From assembly GCF_024166365.1 (NCBI RefSeq), contig NC_064841.1:25784001-25848000 (forward strand): a stretch of 64,000 bases of DNA. Direction: 5' to 3'. Below are positions 47,115 through 59,464 of the stretch, piece after piece. The position numbers were made by a program, and so were the translations under genes. The stretch's first letter is position 1, and each line of letters starts with the position of its first letter. The DNA comes from Elephas maximus indicus. Lineage: Eukaryota > Chordata > Mammalia > Proboscidea > Elephantidae. The notes under the pieces were generated by a model, which made no database searches, was not told where the DNA came from, and saw nothing but the letters and a program-made list of their open reading frames with translations.

Positions 47115-47790
47115 TTTCTTTGGTCTTAGTGGTTGGTTTGTATATTTGAATAATGCCTGTATTTATTAACTGGTCTTCCTTGTAGGTGTATGGATATTAC
47201 CCTATCACTGACAGAGTTGTACTTCAGGATAGATCTTGAAACGGTATTTTTGATGATCAATGCAACGCCATTCCTCTTCAACTTGTCATTCCTGTCATAA
47301 TAGAACAGTCCATTTTAGCTCACTAATGCCTAAGATATCAATGTTTATCTTCCATTTCATTTTTTACAGTTTCTAATTTTCTTAGATTCATACTTCATAT
47401 ATTCCATGTTCCTATTTTTTTTATTATTAATGGGTGTTTGCAATTGTTTTTTTTTCTCATTTTGAGTTGTGCCACATCAGCAAATGAAGGTCTTGAAAGC
47501 TTGACTCCATCCACGTCATTCAGTTTGACTCTACTTTGAGGATGCAGCTCTACCCTAGTCGTACTGTGAGTGCCTTCCAACCTGAGAGGCTCTTCTTCTG
47601 GCACTACATCAGACAGTGTTTTGCTGCTATTCATAAGGTTTTTACTGGTTAGTTTTTTCAGAAGTAGACCACTAGTCTTTCTTCCTAGTCTCTCTTAATC
47701 TGCTGGTATTTGAAATATCTGTGGCATAACTTCCAACATCACAGCAACAGACAAACCACCATACTATGACATATTGACAGACACATGCAT

Positions 47791-49840
47791 AAGTTTCCTA
47801 ATAGGCAACGTTAATAATGGTACCTACCCTACAGAGTTATCTTTATTAGAAGAAATAATATTTTGATACACAGTACAACTTAATATATGTTGGGGAAAAA
47901 TACTTTGTCTTGCTTTGATCAACTAAATTTGATCTTTTACTCATTACCATCCATTTTATTTTTAAAAAACTCATTTTTCCATTTTTATTGAAAAGACATA
48001 AAAATTCCAAATGATTTAAAAGGAAAATTGTTTGAAAATTACACACACAAAAAAATTAAAAGTATGTATATAGACAACAGAGTTAAGTATACAATGGAGG
48101 TTTTAAAACTTCCATAGATAGTAGTTGGCAAGACACTTCAAAATGCATACATTACCCTCTAAGTTTTAATCAGGTAGGAAGGGTATTTGTTATCACATAA
48201 ACAAATGTAAAATTTAACAGAATTTAAAGAATCCTGTTATTAAACATAAATAGTTATGTTGAGACTATGTAAATATCCTGTTTCTCATCTTATTTTACCC
48301 ACTAATTTTAGCACCTGTTAATGATTCTTTCCTGAAATAAATATTAATTTCATCTTTTCTAAAAAAAAAGATTTAATTATAAAGAAAAGCTTTCCCTTTT
48401 CTTGGATTTTCATACATTCATTCATTTATATCATTACGGACTCATAGGTTCTTATTTTATTCTAGGGGTTATAGTCTGTTATTATCGTTATTTATTTTTT
48501 GCTGAAATTATCCCATATTTGGCCAGAGGGAACCTCTTTAACCTGACTCTTAAAGTCTTTTTGGCATGTCCTTATCATCTTTGAGAATTTTTGCAAGAAA
48601 CCTCTAGCTAGCAGTTGGGATCTTTGGCTTCCCTTTGTTTGGCTAAAATTTTTGAGAGATCATTTGCAAAACAATAATAAAAATATATAATAAAAAATCA
48701 CTCTCTTAGTAATTATGAAAAAAAACAAACCCAGAATATGAAGTTTATTCCTAAATTTTGGGATATAGGGTTAGCTCCTTCGTGAAAAAGTGGCAAAAAG
48801 AGATAAAACCACTAATCTGGCTAGAACAGCAACACTAAAGAACCTCACAAATGGCACACATGCAAGTACTGAAACACCACCCCCCTACACATGAACGTGC
48901 CAAACAACAAAATCAACAGCAATGTAAAATTTGTCCTAGCTAAAAATATTCATAATGCTTTAAAATTTTGTGAATCATGGAAATAGCATCACAGCATGGC
49001 TTTCTGATAAAATTTTAAGGGTAAAGACAAGGGAATGGGACAAGAAACAACTCCATCCTGAAACTTCACATGCACTTTGAAATTGGGAAAGATGAGAATG
49101 ATATAGACAAGACAGTTTAATGCTTAATCTCTGGGTTTACTTCCATCACAGCTCTTAACACATCATGTCACCACTGGTGAGTTGGCCTATTTCCTGGAAT
49201 AAAAAGAGGACATCTTTGTGTCCCTGACACAGCTAGCACGATCCCTAGTGCTTAATCACTGTTGAATAAATATTACATGAATGAGAAAATAAACAAATAC
49301 AAATGAGTGAACTTGCTAGTAGCACTTCTATCATTGTGTTCCCTTATCTGACAGAGCATGTAGCTAAATGAACTTGGACTCCAGCTTGGTTGTCAAAATA
49401 TCATGGGACTAGGAGAATACTAATGTGCACTAACACTCGTGTGTATTCAGAATAGCCTTTGTAATTTTTGAATAGAAAGTTTTTCTTCAAGAAAAGGTCT
49501 AAGTACTATAATAATCTTGAATATTCTCTTTAAAACTCAGAGTCATAAAACTAATCATTGTAGTGAGAGGGAGCCTGGCTCTGATTATATCACTTCACCA
49601 CTCACCCACAGAGTCTTCTCTGCAGAGTACCACTGCTGTTTGGCTTATTTAAGTAGTAAAGTCCTACTCGGGTCACCAAGTCTGAGCTCAAATATTCTCC
49701 ACTGGGAAGATTTCAAACTCAGTCAACCTTTCTCTAAACTCCCAGATAACTCTAAGTTTTCTGTAAGTACATACCAACATTGAGTTGTAATTATTTATTT
49801 AATCCTATTGCCAGATGGAGCACAGTGCCACATGTATAGT
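47791..49840. other. Intron stretch, mostly unassigned
   Basis: AT-rich sequence. 'gtccctgacacagctagcacgatccctagtgcttaatcactgttgaataaatatt' near 49218-49272 reads like a MIR 3' end. No gene is recognised. Confidence 0.4.
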
Positions 49841-50032
49841 AAACCAAAACCAAACCTGTTACCATCTAGTCAATTCTGACCCATAGCAACACTATAGGAC
49901 ATGGTAGAACTGTCCCATAGGGTTTCCAAGGCTGTAATCTTCACAGAAGCAGACAGCCACATCTTTCTCCGGCAGAGCAGCTGGTGGGTTCGAACCAACC
50001 AAGCACTTAACCACTGCACCACCAGGGCTCTT
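49841..50032 (-). mobile_element. AfroSINE, long type, inserted in an older MIR-like tail
   Basis: 'aaaccaaaaccaaacctgttaccatctagtc' to 'aagcacttaaccactgcaccaccagggctc'. A deletion removed part of the head region. 'cacagtgccacatgtatagt' before and 'cacatatagtgggtgtgtagtaaatacctg' after it read as the two halves of a MIR-type tail. Confidence 0.9.
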
Positions 50033-51765
50033 ACACATATAGTGGGTGTGTAGTAAATACCTGTGGAATTAAAGGTTAATATTTATAAACATCTTTAAGT
50101 TCCAGGCAAAAACAGAAATACATAAAACAAAAGATAATTAGTTAGTTATTTCCATTTATGCCCAGACTGAATACATACATCCTGTGTTTACAAATACTAG
50201 AAATTCAGGCACCATTCCTAACACTAACAAAACACTATGTAGACAAAATCACTAAGGAAAAAGTAAATATCCAAATAATAAACTGAGTGATGGCAATATG
50301 TTTATTCTCATCTAATTCATATATAGATGGTTATGGGCAAAATATTTAGGTTCAAAGGTAAAAACCAAGGAGGGTCTAAATATTCTACAACAGATGCTCT
50401 AGAAACACAAGTAAAAAGAGAAAAAGCCTCAGGCCAGAAGTCATTTAAGCTACTTCCCAGTCATCAGATCTCTGATAAGTTTCTCCTCCAAGTTTCTCAT
50501 TCCCCCCAATTTTAAATTACAATGATATTATTAAAAAAAAAAAAAAAGAAAAGAAAAACAACTTTTCCCAGGAAGTATCAATTAATAGCTCCTTCAAAAA
50601 AAAAAAAAAACCAAGCTTCTGAACCCTGTATTAGGCCATATGGCAGGCATTTTAGTACAGCTGCTAATCCACTAGAACAGGGACCTTGAATATCCCGAGG
50701 CAAACCACTAATTCCAGCGACCTGTGTAGCAGCACCAGCAGCTAGCCTCGGGTAATCTTTGCTAACGCCAAAGGGATATCTGATAGGTTTTAATTAGCTG
50801 TTAACAATTAATCCACCTAATATTGAAAATTGGAATTTTTTTTTTTTTTTTTACTTTTGAGTTCTACTCCAGCCTAAGTGACACAGTGGTATCGGCCTCT
50901 GCGATCCATTAGAAGGGTTGGCTGAAGCCCCAGATCTATTGCTGTGTTAACTACTGAAGGCTCACCAAGTAGGAAATTATTCATGTAACTTGGCCTTCAG
51001 TTAGAGAAATTTTTCAAAGGTTTTCCTAGCCCTGCAATTCCTACAGCAGCTAATACCGATCTTCAACTGAGAGGGTCATGGAATGCTGCTCAATAGCGAA
51101 GGAAGGAAATACTGAAACAAGTAGAAGGTCAATTTAGAAGAAGCAATGATCTGAATCTTTCCCGGGGCGCCCTCACATTAAGCTCGGATTTGTAATTGAA
51201 AATAAATCTTTGATGTTCGGTTGAGAAGTCCGAGGTCCTTTCCTGGGTGCAGTTTTCATTCAGCGTTATATTTTCCAGCTTGAAATCACTGTCCTTTTCA
51301 GCTGATTGGACCTGCAATGCCACAGTTGGGTGTTGGCTGCCAGGTGATTAGCTATTCAAGAAAAAAGTGAAACTAATCTCTGTATTAATATACATGAGGT
51401 GAAATAAGAAGGAATCTGAGACTGGAAAGCACAGGCACTGATGTTACAAGCCGTGCAACGAGGCTTCCTCCCCCAGATCCGGTAGCAGAATCAAAGCCCG
51501 GAGAAGAAGGGTGAGGTTTGGCAGCGGGGGTGAAGAGACAGCTGCCGTGGCTTGAAGTGACGCCTTGATTTCCTAGCACTTCAACGTTAAGTTAGGCCTT
51601 CTCGGAATAAAAAGAATCATCCTTAGCAAAAAGCATGCATGTACAGAATTAGATTTTTGCTGTTGTTGTTTTTACATGGAGGATAGAAGGAGAACGTCTG
51701 GCCTTTTTTTTTAATTTGCTGATTTTACTAAGCAATTCTACGTTGGTGTGAGGCTACTGAGGAAG
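50033..51765. other. Intron stretch, repeat-poor
   Basis: No gene or clear repeat. A-runs lie near 50532-50547 and 50597-50611 and a T-run near 50837-50852. The sequence 50640-51600 is less AT-rich than its surroundings and has no obvious repeat; it could hold a conserved regulatory element. Confidence 0.4.
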
Positions 51766-51961
51766 TTGTTGCAACGACACATTCATTCTGATTCACGGAG
51801 ACCCCTTGTCTGCGGCCTAGGACTGCTCTGTAGGGTCTTCAAGGCTACGACCTTTCGGAGGCAGATCACAGGGCCTGTCTTCCGAGACAACGGTGGGAAG
51901 GGTTGAACCGCCAACATTTTGGCAAGTAATCCCACTTAACTGTGCCACCCAGAGACTTCAT
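51766..51961 (-). mobile_element. AfroSINE-related element, variant middle
   Basis: Includes 'aaggctacgacctttcggaggcagatcacagggcctgtcttccgagac' and the eroded head complement 'acttaactgtgccacccagagactt'. TACTGAGGAAG at 51755-51765 and 51962-51972 is an exact 11-bp target duplication. Confidence 0.92.
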
Positions 51962-52094
51962 TACTGAGGAAGGAACTTGGGTATATCTTCTCTTCTCACT
52001 ATTAGAAATCTCTCTTCTTCCTCTTATGGGATCGTGCAATGAAGAAGATCGATTAATATCATAAATATGAAAGAATCTTTTCGTGGGAAATAGC

Positions 52095-52210
52095 TTATTA
52101 AATCAACATTTACTGAGTACTTACTCCCTGCTAGGTTCTCTGCTAGTTACCCAATATACAAAGTCTAAGAAGTCGTGGTCCCTGTTCTCAAGGTTGTTAC
52201 GTTTTAGTCC
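52095..52210 (+). repeat. L2-like 3' fragment
   Basis: 'caacatttactgagtacttactccctgctaggttctctgctagttacccaatatacaaagtctaag', then 'gtggtccctgttctcaaggttgttacgttttagtcc' matches the usual L2 3' end order. Confidence 0.6.
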
Positions 52211-52610
52211 AGTGTTTCTTAAATGTATTCCTTGACCTCCCTGCAATCTTACCATGGGAAAACCCTGTGGAAAAAGAACCTTTGTACCCTACCTGCTCAA
52301 TCAAAATTTCTGGGGAGGAACTCAGAATCTATGGGCATTGAGTGTGCACTTTTCTAACAAGTTCCCAAGTGATTTTGATGTACACTAAATTTTGAGAAAG
52401 GAGCTAAGCACTGCGCTGTTAAGGAAAAGTTGGCATTTTGAACCTACCCAGTGACACTGCGGGAGAAAGACCTGACAATATGCTTCTGTAAAGATTATAG
52501 CCAAGAAAACCCTATGGGGCAGTTCTACTCCACATGTGGTTTCTATGAGTCAGAATTGACTTGACAGTACCCAACAACAACAACGACAAATTTTGAGAAC
52601 CCTGACATCT
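52211..52610 (+). mobile_element. MER5A-like DNA transposon, split by a SINE
   Basis: 'agtgtttcttaaatgtattccttgacc...aacaagttcccaagtgattttgatgtacactaaattttgag' and, after the SINE, 'aaattttgagaaccctg' resemble MER5A, a short non-autonomous hAT-type element whose ends are near 'cagtggttctcaaa' and 'tttgagaaccactg'. Confidence 0.7.
52399..52587 (+). mobile_element. AfroSINE, long type, inserted into the MER5A-like element
   Basis: The head is shortened ('aggagctaagcactgcgctgttaagg') and is followed by 'gggagaaagacctgacaatatgcttctgtaaagattatagcc' and the tail 'gacttgacagtacccaacaacaacaacg'. AAATTTTGAGAA at 52387-52398 and 52588-52599 is an exact 12-bp target duplication. Confidence 0.93.
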
Positions 52611-52689
52611 TGAGAACATAAAAAATGTAAGGAATTATTACAAACAATAAAACAGTAATAGTGCTAAAAGTTCGGTAACTAGTGTGACC

Positions 52690-52812
52690 ATATAATTTTA
52701 CAGATAAGAAAAATTGAGGGTGAGAGAGTGAATATGAATTGCCTGATGTCACACATCTGATTATGATCCCAGTTTTTTGTCACCTAGTCCAATGCTCTTG
52801 CCTATAGTACAT
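52690..52812 (-). repeat. MIR-like fragment
   Basis: 'attttacagataagaaaaattgagggtgagagag', 'gaattgcctgatgtcacacatctgattatgatcccag' and 'ccaatgctcttgcctatagtac' correspond to the reverse complement of the MIR core and head. Confidence 0.6.
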
Positions 52813-52892
52813 AAAGATCAGAATTAGGTTGTTGATTTCTTTACTCAAATAATTCACTATGTTGTATACATTTCCTCTCTTTTTTGCTTTTT

Positions 52893-53099
52893 CCCTCTTG
52901 TTGTTTGCCAATGAGTTGAAACCTACTCATGGTGATCCCATGTATGACAGAGTAGAACTGCTCCATAGACTTTTCTTGGCTGTAATCTTAACAGAAGCAG
53001 ATCTCCAGGCCTTTTCTTCTATGGTATGACTGGGTGAATTCCAACTGTCAATCTTTAGCAGTTGAATGTGAACAATTTGTGCTCCCTTTTGGGGCCTCT
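52893..53099 (-). mobile_element. AfroSINE-related element, variant middle
   Basis: 'ttgttgtttgccaatgagttgaaacctactcatggtgatcccatgtatgacagagtagaactg' and 'gaagcagatctccaggccttttcttctatgg' identify it. TTTTGCTTT before (about 52882-52890) and after (about 53101-53109) may be its target duplication. Confidence 0.83.
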
Positions 53100-53211
53100 A
53101 TTTTGCTTTACTAATCAGCTATTTCTATGGAATAGTATTTTGTGTTAACAGGACCATGACAGCAAAAGTTTAGTGTTTGAAGCTATCAGACACACCTTAG
53201 AACTAACATCT

Positions 53212-53313
53212 GATGATCTGCTTCCACAGTGCAGTCCTACTCTGCATACTCGGGGTCACCATGAGTTGGAATCAGCTCAATGGGAACAAACAACAACAGC
53301 AGCAACAACAACA
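53212..53313 (+). mobile_element. AfroSINE 3' fragment with (CAA)n end
   Basis: 'gatgatctgcttccacagtgcagtcctactctgcatactcggggtcaccatgagttggaatcagctcaatgggaac', followed by a repeat of aac/agc triplets. The head and most of the body are gone. Confidence 0.8.
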
Positions 53314-53580
53314 ACTCTGTAGACCTTCCTCCCAGATTACCTTTCACCTACATCTCTAGGCAAATACGGGTATTTTCCTTAGCAAAAATCAGGTCTCCCA
53401 CAACAAGGAATGAATGTCTGAGGCCTATTCTATATGACTTTATTGATTTTTCTTGCAGTAAAAAATGCTGATTTTTATCTACAAATTATCCCTATTAATT
53501 CCAAAGAAGGGGGGGTACCTAGATTTTAAAATATTGGCCAATATAATCCTTATTTTTGTTCTCAAAGGTCCATCTACCTT

Positions 53581-53751
53581 GGAGGAAACCCTGGTTGTGT
53601 AGTGGTTAAGAGCTATAGCAGCTAATCAAAAGGTCAGCAGTTTGAACCCACCAGGCGCTCCTTGGAAACCCTGTGGGGCAGCTCTACTCTGTTCTGTAGG
53701 GTTGCTACGAGTTGGAATTGACTCGACGGCAATGGGTTTTTTGTTGTTGTT
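53581..53751 (+). mobile_element. AfroSINE, short type, with target duplication
   Basis: 'aaaccctggttgtgtagtggttaagag', B box 'gtttgaaccc', tail 'gttggaattgactcgacggcaatgggttttttg' and a (GTT)n end. ATCTACCTT at 53572-53580 and 53752-53760. Confidence 0.94.
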
Positions 53752-53760
53752 ATCTACCTT

Positions 53761-56696
53761 AGATAAAAAGTTCTCTTAGAAACTAATATTATTATTCTCT
53801 TTGCTAGGAAATTCTTCTCAGGGCCAAAATATCCATGTAGCTTCAGCCAGGTTCCTTTTGTTCTCTGCTCAGAGAAGATGGAAAACATCTGGCAGTCTCC
53901 TCTGGCAGGATATTCAAGGCAAATACTGTCTTTACTCTCCAGGCAAAATAAACCAATTCTTTTTTTGTCTACATTGTATGGAACTGTCCTCCAACTCTGA
54001 TCTTAATGGGTAAATGCATAATGCAGATAGATATTTGTGGATTAGAGCCAAGTGATAGTAGTTTAATTTTCAATTTATTTGAATAAAGTTAATTATAACA
54101 AAAGCAATAGTTATAAAATCTATGGAAAAGAATTTGCATTTTAGGTTTTTCATCTGTTTGCCATGCCAAAAGACATATATCATCATGCAGCATGCTAAAA
54201 ACTCCTACGAGCTTATCTAAGAGCACAGGGCTGTCCACAAATTGGAGTTAACCAGATTTGCCCACGTGCCACAGGTTAGCCCACAGACAGGACCTCCTCA
54301 TGGTTGAGCAGATTGTCAGGATACAAGGGAGTCTGCCTGGAGAAGGTGCCTTTGTCTAATTTGCACAAAGGTGACCTGTGAATTAGTGGAGGACCTGTTC
54401 AAGAGGTCCACAATAAGCTTTGGTCGCGTGTTCAACATCAGACTCCTGGATAAACAGGCTTAGTCTTTTTTTCTATTCATAGGCTGAAAGCCATCTCCCA
54501 TCATTTCTTACAATAAATAAATAAAAACACTAGTGATATATCGCAAATTGTAAATTGCTCCCACAGTAAATAAACCTTGTTTGAAAATTTTCTTCATTTT
54601 TTCACTATTTCCTTGAGAATTTTACAGTTATAAAAACAGTAATTTTCTTTTTTTCGTGCTTTGTTTAAAAAATTAGATTTGGCTGATATTGCTATCATCA
54701 TAGATGAAGAATTGCATGAAAGCACACAGGGTAGGTTACTAATAAAAAATGGTTAGCACTAGTGAGAGGTGCGAGCTTGATAGAGCAAACCTTGATTTCC
54801 TACTAAGCTAAGCTGGTATAGTTGTCCTATACTCAACAGTAAAACAAAAACGACCTTTCCTTATTAAAAACAGCATGTCAGGTTCTGCCCAGAGAAACCT
54901 CACTCAGAGGAACAGGTAAAGCCCCGAGGGTAGAAGGAGTGATCAATATTTGACTATCCATATATCCTAGGTCATAGCTGCTACTTTTTCGGAGCTGGAC
55001 CGTAGTTTTTTTTTCTAAATAATTTATGATCAGAAGTAGAGAATGCTAACTTCTTAAACTCAGCTTCTGGGCCCAGTACCAAGTTGGCTCCACTAATATG
55101 GCCTCCTTTTCCCTTCACCTTTTTGATTCCAGCAGTGCTAACTTTTATTCCTTTCCTTTCCAGAACTGAGTCTTCCTCCAGGCATTCATTTATGCCAGGG
55201 TTCTTCTACTTGCGGTACCTTTGCCATCTTAAAGTTTCTCTGCATCAGCTTCTCACTCCTCAAGCAATCTGTTTCTTTTACAACCCTTTCCCATGAACAC
55301 AAATAAACTCCTTTAATTCAAAACACCTAAGTAAGATTCAAATTAAAAACACAACGTTAACCCATATGTGTCTATTTTTTCTAGAATATAGACTAATTAC
55401 ATGACTTTAGTAATGCCCATTCTATTATATAGCAATTACTAATCATGATGATTGGTTCTATGCAATATAACAAGAATTTATTGAGAAACTTAGTCTATGC
55501 TAGGCACTTGGCTAAGTGCTTTGTGTACCATATTTCATATTTCCATACAATAGCCCTGATAAGTAGATAAGAGTTTGAGGTTGCCTAATGAATTAATGAC
55601 TTTAATGAATTAATGACAAAGTAAGATTTAAAGGCTTTTTCGTCAGAAAAAAAAAAAAAGTTGGGTGCTTAACATGTTGATAATAAAGTGTGCCTTTATG
55701 ATCTTTTTTTAAATAAAATATTCATCTGCTGTAGCCACCTAAAGGGGACTTTTCTTATGCTTCTAAGCACCTCTCTTCTGGACATTTAACTTTTTTCTCC
55801 CTTAACAAGTCATCCAGCCTACATAGCTTCCTTCTATTCCTTGATAATATATGTAATCTTCTCCTTTCCAGAGGTCACACACTGGAACAAATGCATGACC
55901 CATTTGTGACAATGAAACACAGCAGCCTCCTTCTTATAATACAAGGGTACAATCAGAGAAGAGAAAAATAACTAAGCAAAAAAAGAAAGTGACAGAAAAC
56001 TCCCCTGGTTTTAAACATAACTCAATAGGAAATTTGTCTTTCATCAAAAGTATTTCCAGGCTAATGACTTGTAGTTTCTTCAGCCTTCATTTAAGTAGAA
56101 TAAAACTCACTTTTCATAAAGTAGGTAAGTGGGTAAAGTACTCATTCAATTCTACATTAATTTTAAAGGGAATGGGAACTAGCTTAAGTTGATATGAGCA
56201 CACTCATCTCAAAGAAAGCCAGCTGTCAGTTAGAGCTCCTGGGGACAGAACTGTCTAGTCTTATTTCCAGAAAGGGCCAAGCTCCCAGTCATGCAACTTG
56301 AAGAGATTGACATTGGTCTTTGCTGAGTGTGCCATTCCTTGTATTTTCTCTCTAGTACTCTATGGCTCTAAGTGGGTAGGGAGAGACTTGCTTAATTACA
56401 TTCAGAATGTGCCTTAGAATTCAGTTCAAAGGAAAATTTATTGGCAGCATGTGACAGGCACTGCACTGGGCACCACATTTAGAGAGGTATGGGAAATAAG
56501 CAACATATGAATTAGAGCAATCACATTGTATGGAAGATAAAGGAATAAATGCAGTTCTCAGGCTATCGCTGTCTATAAATGAAGCAATGATATAACATAA
56601 AGGTGGAGCTCAGTACTTACAATAGGTATGTTTTTAACATCTAGATAATATGACTTCAGGTTTGCATCATTTTATTCAGTGCCTAAGGCTGTACCA
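53761..56696. other. Intron stretch, mostly unassigned
   Basis: An L2 or MIR-type fragment is likely at 55469-55580 ('agaatttattgagaaacttagtctatgctaggcacttggctaagtgctttgtgtacc'). Open frames such as 55084-55296 and 53801-54013 have no known motif. No gene is called. Confidence 0.4.
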
Positions 56697-56903
56697 AGGA
56701 GCCCTGATGGTGCAATGGTTAAGTGCTTGGCTGTTAACCGAAAGGTTGGTGGTTTGAATCCACCCCTTGGCTCCACAGGAGCATGGTGATCTGCTCCCGT
56801 GAAGATTACAGTCGAGGAAACCCTATGGGACAGTTCTGCTCTGTCGCATAGGGTCACTGTCAGTTGAAATTCAACTTGACTTCACCCAACAATAACTACA
56901 AGG
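56697..56903 (+). mobile_element. AfroSINE, long type
   Basis: 'aggagccctgatggtgcaatggttaag', B-box-like 'gtttgaatcc', the middle '...gatctgctcccgtgaagattacag' and the tail 'cttgacttcacccaacaataac'. AGGCTGTACCA (56686-56696) and AGGCTGTATCA (56904-56914) form the target duplication. Confidence 0.93.
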
Positions 56904-57188
56904 AGGCTGTATCATGAAGAGACACATATATGGGCACTAATACAATTGTTATATTTCCTTAAGGATTCTTCACAACTCTCACCTTAAGCTTTTAAACTTA
57001 TGGAGTGCCGTCACAAAACTTCTTGACATGGAGAAGCCACATAGTAGGGGTTAGTGGAGCAGGGATGGGGAAAATGATAGTAATGGAAGTAATAAAAAGA
57101 ACTCTAGTATAAAGATTTTATGTTGGATTACAGTGCCTATTTTTAGTTCCAACCACCCACCCCCATAACCCAATATACACTATATTAG

Positions 57189-57574
57189 TGTCTTAGTTTC
57201 CTAGTGCTGCTATAACAAAAATAGCACAAGTGGGTGGTTTTAAAGAAAACAAACTCATTTTCTCACAGTTCTGGAGGCTAGTGTCTGGTTTCAGCATGCG
57301 GCTCAAGGGGGAGGTCCTTCCTTGTCTATTGCAGTTTCTAGTAGCTGCCAATAATCCTTGTAGATGCATCTGTCTTTATTGTCTGTCTTTCTGTATGTGT
57401 CTCTACGTGCATTTTGTTCTTTTTATAACTCAGAAGTGATTAGATTTAGAACTCACACTGCTTGGGTAGGTCCTAATTAACATGACAAAGAAAATCCAAT
57501 TTCCAAATAGGCTCATATTTGCAGTCATAGGGGCCAGGACTTCATTTGGGGAGGACACAGTTCAATCAATAACA
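57189..57574 (-). mobile_element. MaLR/MLT1-like solo LTR
   Basis: On the minus strand it begins 'tgttattgattgaactgtgtcctcccc' and ends '...ttgttatagcagcactaggaaactaagaca'. 'tagatgcatctg' and 'ctcacagttctggaggctag' on the plus strand also fit MLT1. Its ends resemble those of the LTR at 38586-39101. Confidence 0.72.
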
Positions 57575-57639
57575 ATTTGAGTTTTTGATGATATGATATG
57601 TTCCTAGCATACTTCCTAAAGTATTAAAAAAAAAAAAAA

Positions 57640-57792
57640 GTTGCAATTGAGTTGATTCTGACTCATGGTGACCCTGTAGGACAGAGTAGGTAGGACTTCC
57701 CCATAGGGTTTTCAAGAAGCAGCTGGTAGATTCGAACTGCTGACCTTTTGGTTAGCAGCTGCACACTTAACCACTGTGCCAGCAGGGCTCCT
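57640..57792 (-). mobile_element. AfroSINE, short type
   Basis: 'gttgcaattgagttgattctgactcatggtgacc' to 'gcacacttaaccactgtgccagcagggctcc', with a small duplication 'gagtaggtaggac'. An A13-14 run precedes it on the plus strand. Confidence 0.91.
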
Positions 57793-57921
57793 CCAAACAT
57801 ACAGCCAAAGCTTAATAAATGTTCCCTGAATTGGTGATTAAAACTATTGTGGATAATCCTTATAAATAATTATCCATATGCATGACTTCCCTCCCTATTC
57901 GATGACAAGCATTTGAGGGGA

Positions 57922-58072
57922 ATTAAACCTGTTGCTATCAAGTCAATTCTGATTCATAGCTACCCTATAGGACAGAGCAGAACTGCCCCACAGGGTTTCC
58001 AAAGAGCAGCCAGTGGATTCGAACTGCCGACTTTTGATTAGCAGCTCTTAAGAACTGCACCACCAGGGCTCC
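57922..58072 (-). mobile_element. AfroSINE, short type
   Basis: 'attaaacctgttgctatcaagtcaattctgattcatagc' to 'gcagctcttaagaactgcaccaccagggctcc'. The head shows a short rearrangement ('cttaagaactgc'). Confidence 0.91.
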
Positions 58073-58162
58073 TGAGAGGGGTATTTAGGGGAGAAAAAAA
58101 TAATTCGTCTCTGTATTCCCGGCCAGCCTGTAGCACATATTTGGCCATAACTACAAACGCAT

Positions 58163-58366
58163 GTAGTTATTGTTGGGTGCTGTCAAGTTGATTTCGACTC
58201 ATAATGACTGAATGTGACAGAGAGCTTCCTCACAGGGTTTCCTAGTCTGTAATCTTTACAGAATCAGATCACCAGGGCTTTCTCCTGCAGAGCTGCTGGA
58301 TGGGTTCAAACCAACAACCTTTCGGTCAGCAGCTGAGTGCTTATCCACTCTGCCACCAGGGTTCCT
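58163..58366 (-). mobile_element. AfroSINE, long type
   Basis: 'attgttgggtgctgtcaagttgatttcgactcataatgac' through 'gtaatctttacagaatcagatcaccagggctttctcctgcagag' to 'ttatccactctgccaccagggttcc'. TACAAACGCAT (58152-58162) and TACAAGCACAT (58367-58377) may be its target duplication. Confidence 0.91.
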
Positions 58367-59296
58367 TACAAGCACATCGAATGAACAAGTCAGTAAATGC
58401 GTTGGGTATCAATTCTTGTCAACCAAAATGGAGTCCTTGGCGGTGCCCATCCCCTGTCTAGCCCCTCACTTGCTGATGATCTAGTTGAGCTCCTCTTGCA
58501 ATTCTGAAGGTGGAGCTAGAAGTCTGGCTTCTGCTGAAGCTGAACTTATTGTGCAGTGATCCACGTCAATCACAGACACATCCAATATGAACGTTGGGCT
58601 CTGCTGATTTCTCGTATACAGACACAGGCTAAAAACTTGTCCTGTGGATTATTACTTTTTTAAGAGTCCGAAGCTAGGATATATCACACATCTGCAAATT
58701 TTCAGGCAGATTTACAGCCGCTCTCAGTCCTTATTTAAAGGAGTTCAGAGACATTGGGGTGAAGCAGAGCAGCAGGCACCGTGTGTAGAGACTAGAAATG
58801 CCTAGTCCTTCACAGCTGGGGAGGTTTCCAGCTGAGATGGCTGTTAGTGCCTTCCTGAAGGCTTTAATGGACTGTTGCCTTAGGCTTCCTATCTTGCTCT
58901 TGAATGGGATCCCTTGATTGGTGAATGATGAATGCGAGTTGGTTAGCAGACAGCTGTCAGCTACTGAGGGGCTATAGAATTGTAAGTAAAGTTAAAAGAC
59001 TGGAAACTTCTTGGCGGCACTGATAAAATCATTTAGATGAGAAGTCTGAATAAAAGGTAGAGTTCTGGGAGACAGTAGGGACAAAAAGGGCCTGTCATAA
59101 GGCCCTCCATAAGGGTTTTGAAAGACAGATTCTTAACAGAGAAATGGAGGTGGGCTTTTCTCTCACAGATTTCCAGACGTATCTTCTGCCGGATAAGGAT
59201 AGAAAATCCATGTTAAGAAGATGCTTACCAAGTGGTGAGCACATTAGGGTTAAGGACTCTATTTATAATCTCCAGGTGATGTGTATCCCCAGAGTT
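58367..59296. other. Intron stretch, nothing recognised
   Basis: No gene or known repeat recognised. The base composition is less AT-rich than that of neighbouring stretches. Confidence 0.4.
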
Positions 59297-59311
59297 TGGC
59301 ACATGATAAAC

Positions 59312-59464
59312 AAAAACCAAACAGATGGCCATCGAGTTGATTCCAAATCATAGCAACCCTACAGGACAGAGTAGAACTGTCCCATAGGGTTTCCCCCAGA
59401 GTGGCTGTTGGATTCGAGCTGCTGACCTTTAGGTTAGCAGCAGGATGCTGCGCCACCAGGGCTC
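59312..59464 (-). mobile_element. AfroSINE, short type, in an older MIR/L2 tail
   Basis: 'aaaaaccaaacagatggccatcgagttgattccaaatc' to 'gcaggatgctgcgccaccagggctc'. TGGCACATGATAAAC (59297-59311) and TGGCACATAATAGAC (59465-59479) are a 15-bp target duplication with two mismatches. The site itself is a MIR/L2-type tail ('ggcacataatagacaataaacgttcattgaatg'). Confidence 0.93.

Larger units (their letters stand above)
45325..47790 (-). mobile_element. RTE LINE copy 4, both ends present but internally deleted
   Basis: The plus strand starts with the complement of the RTE 3' tail ('ttgttgttgtttttgttaggtgcc') and ends with the complement of the 5' end ('acatattgacagacacatgcat', 47769-47790), matching 14472 of copy 3. 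At about 2.47 kb it lacks some 0.7 kb. The linker joins directly to the polymerase middle near 46516-46552, losing about 620 bp. A second loss of about 80 bp lies near 46480. The polymerase box near 46100 reads DADD, so its tyrosine is changed. Confidence 0.9.

Noticed and set aside
51129-51600. CpG island or alternative NLGN1 promoter
   Set aside because: There is some GC-rich sequence, but CpG density is low by eye and no exon follows.
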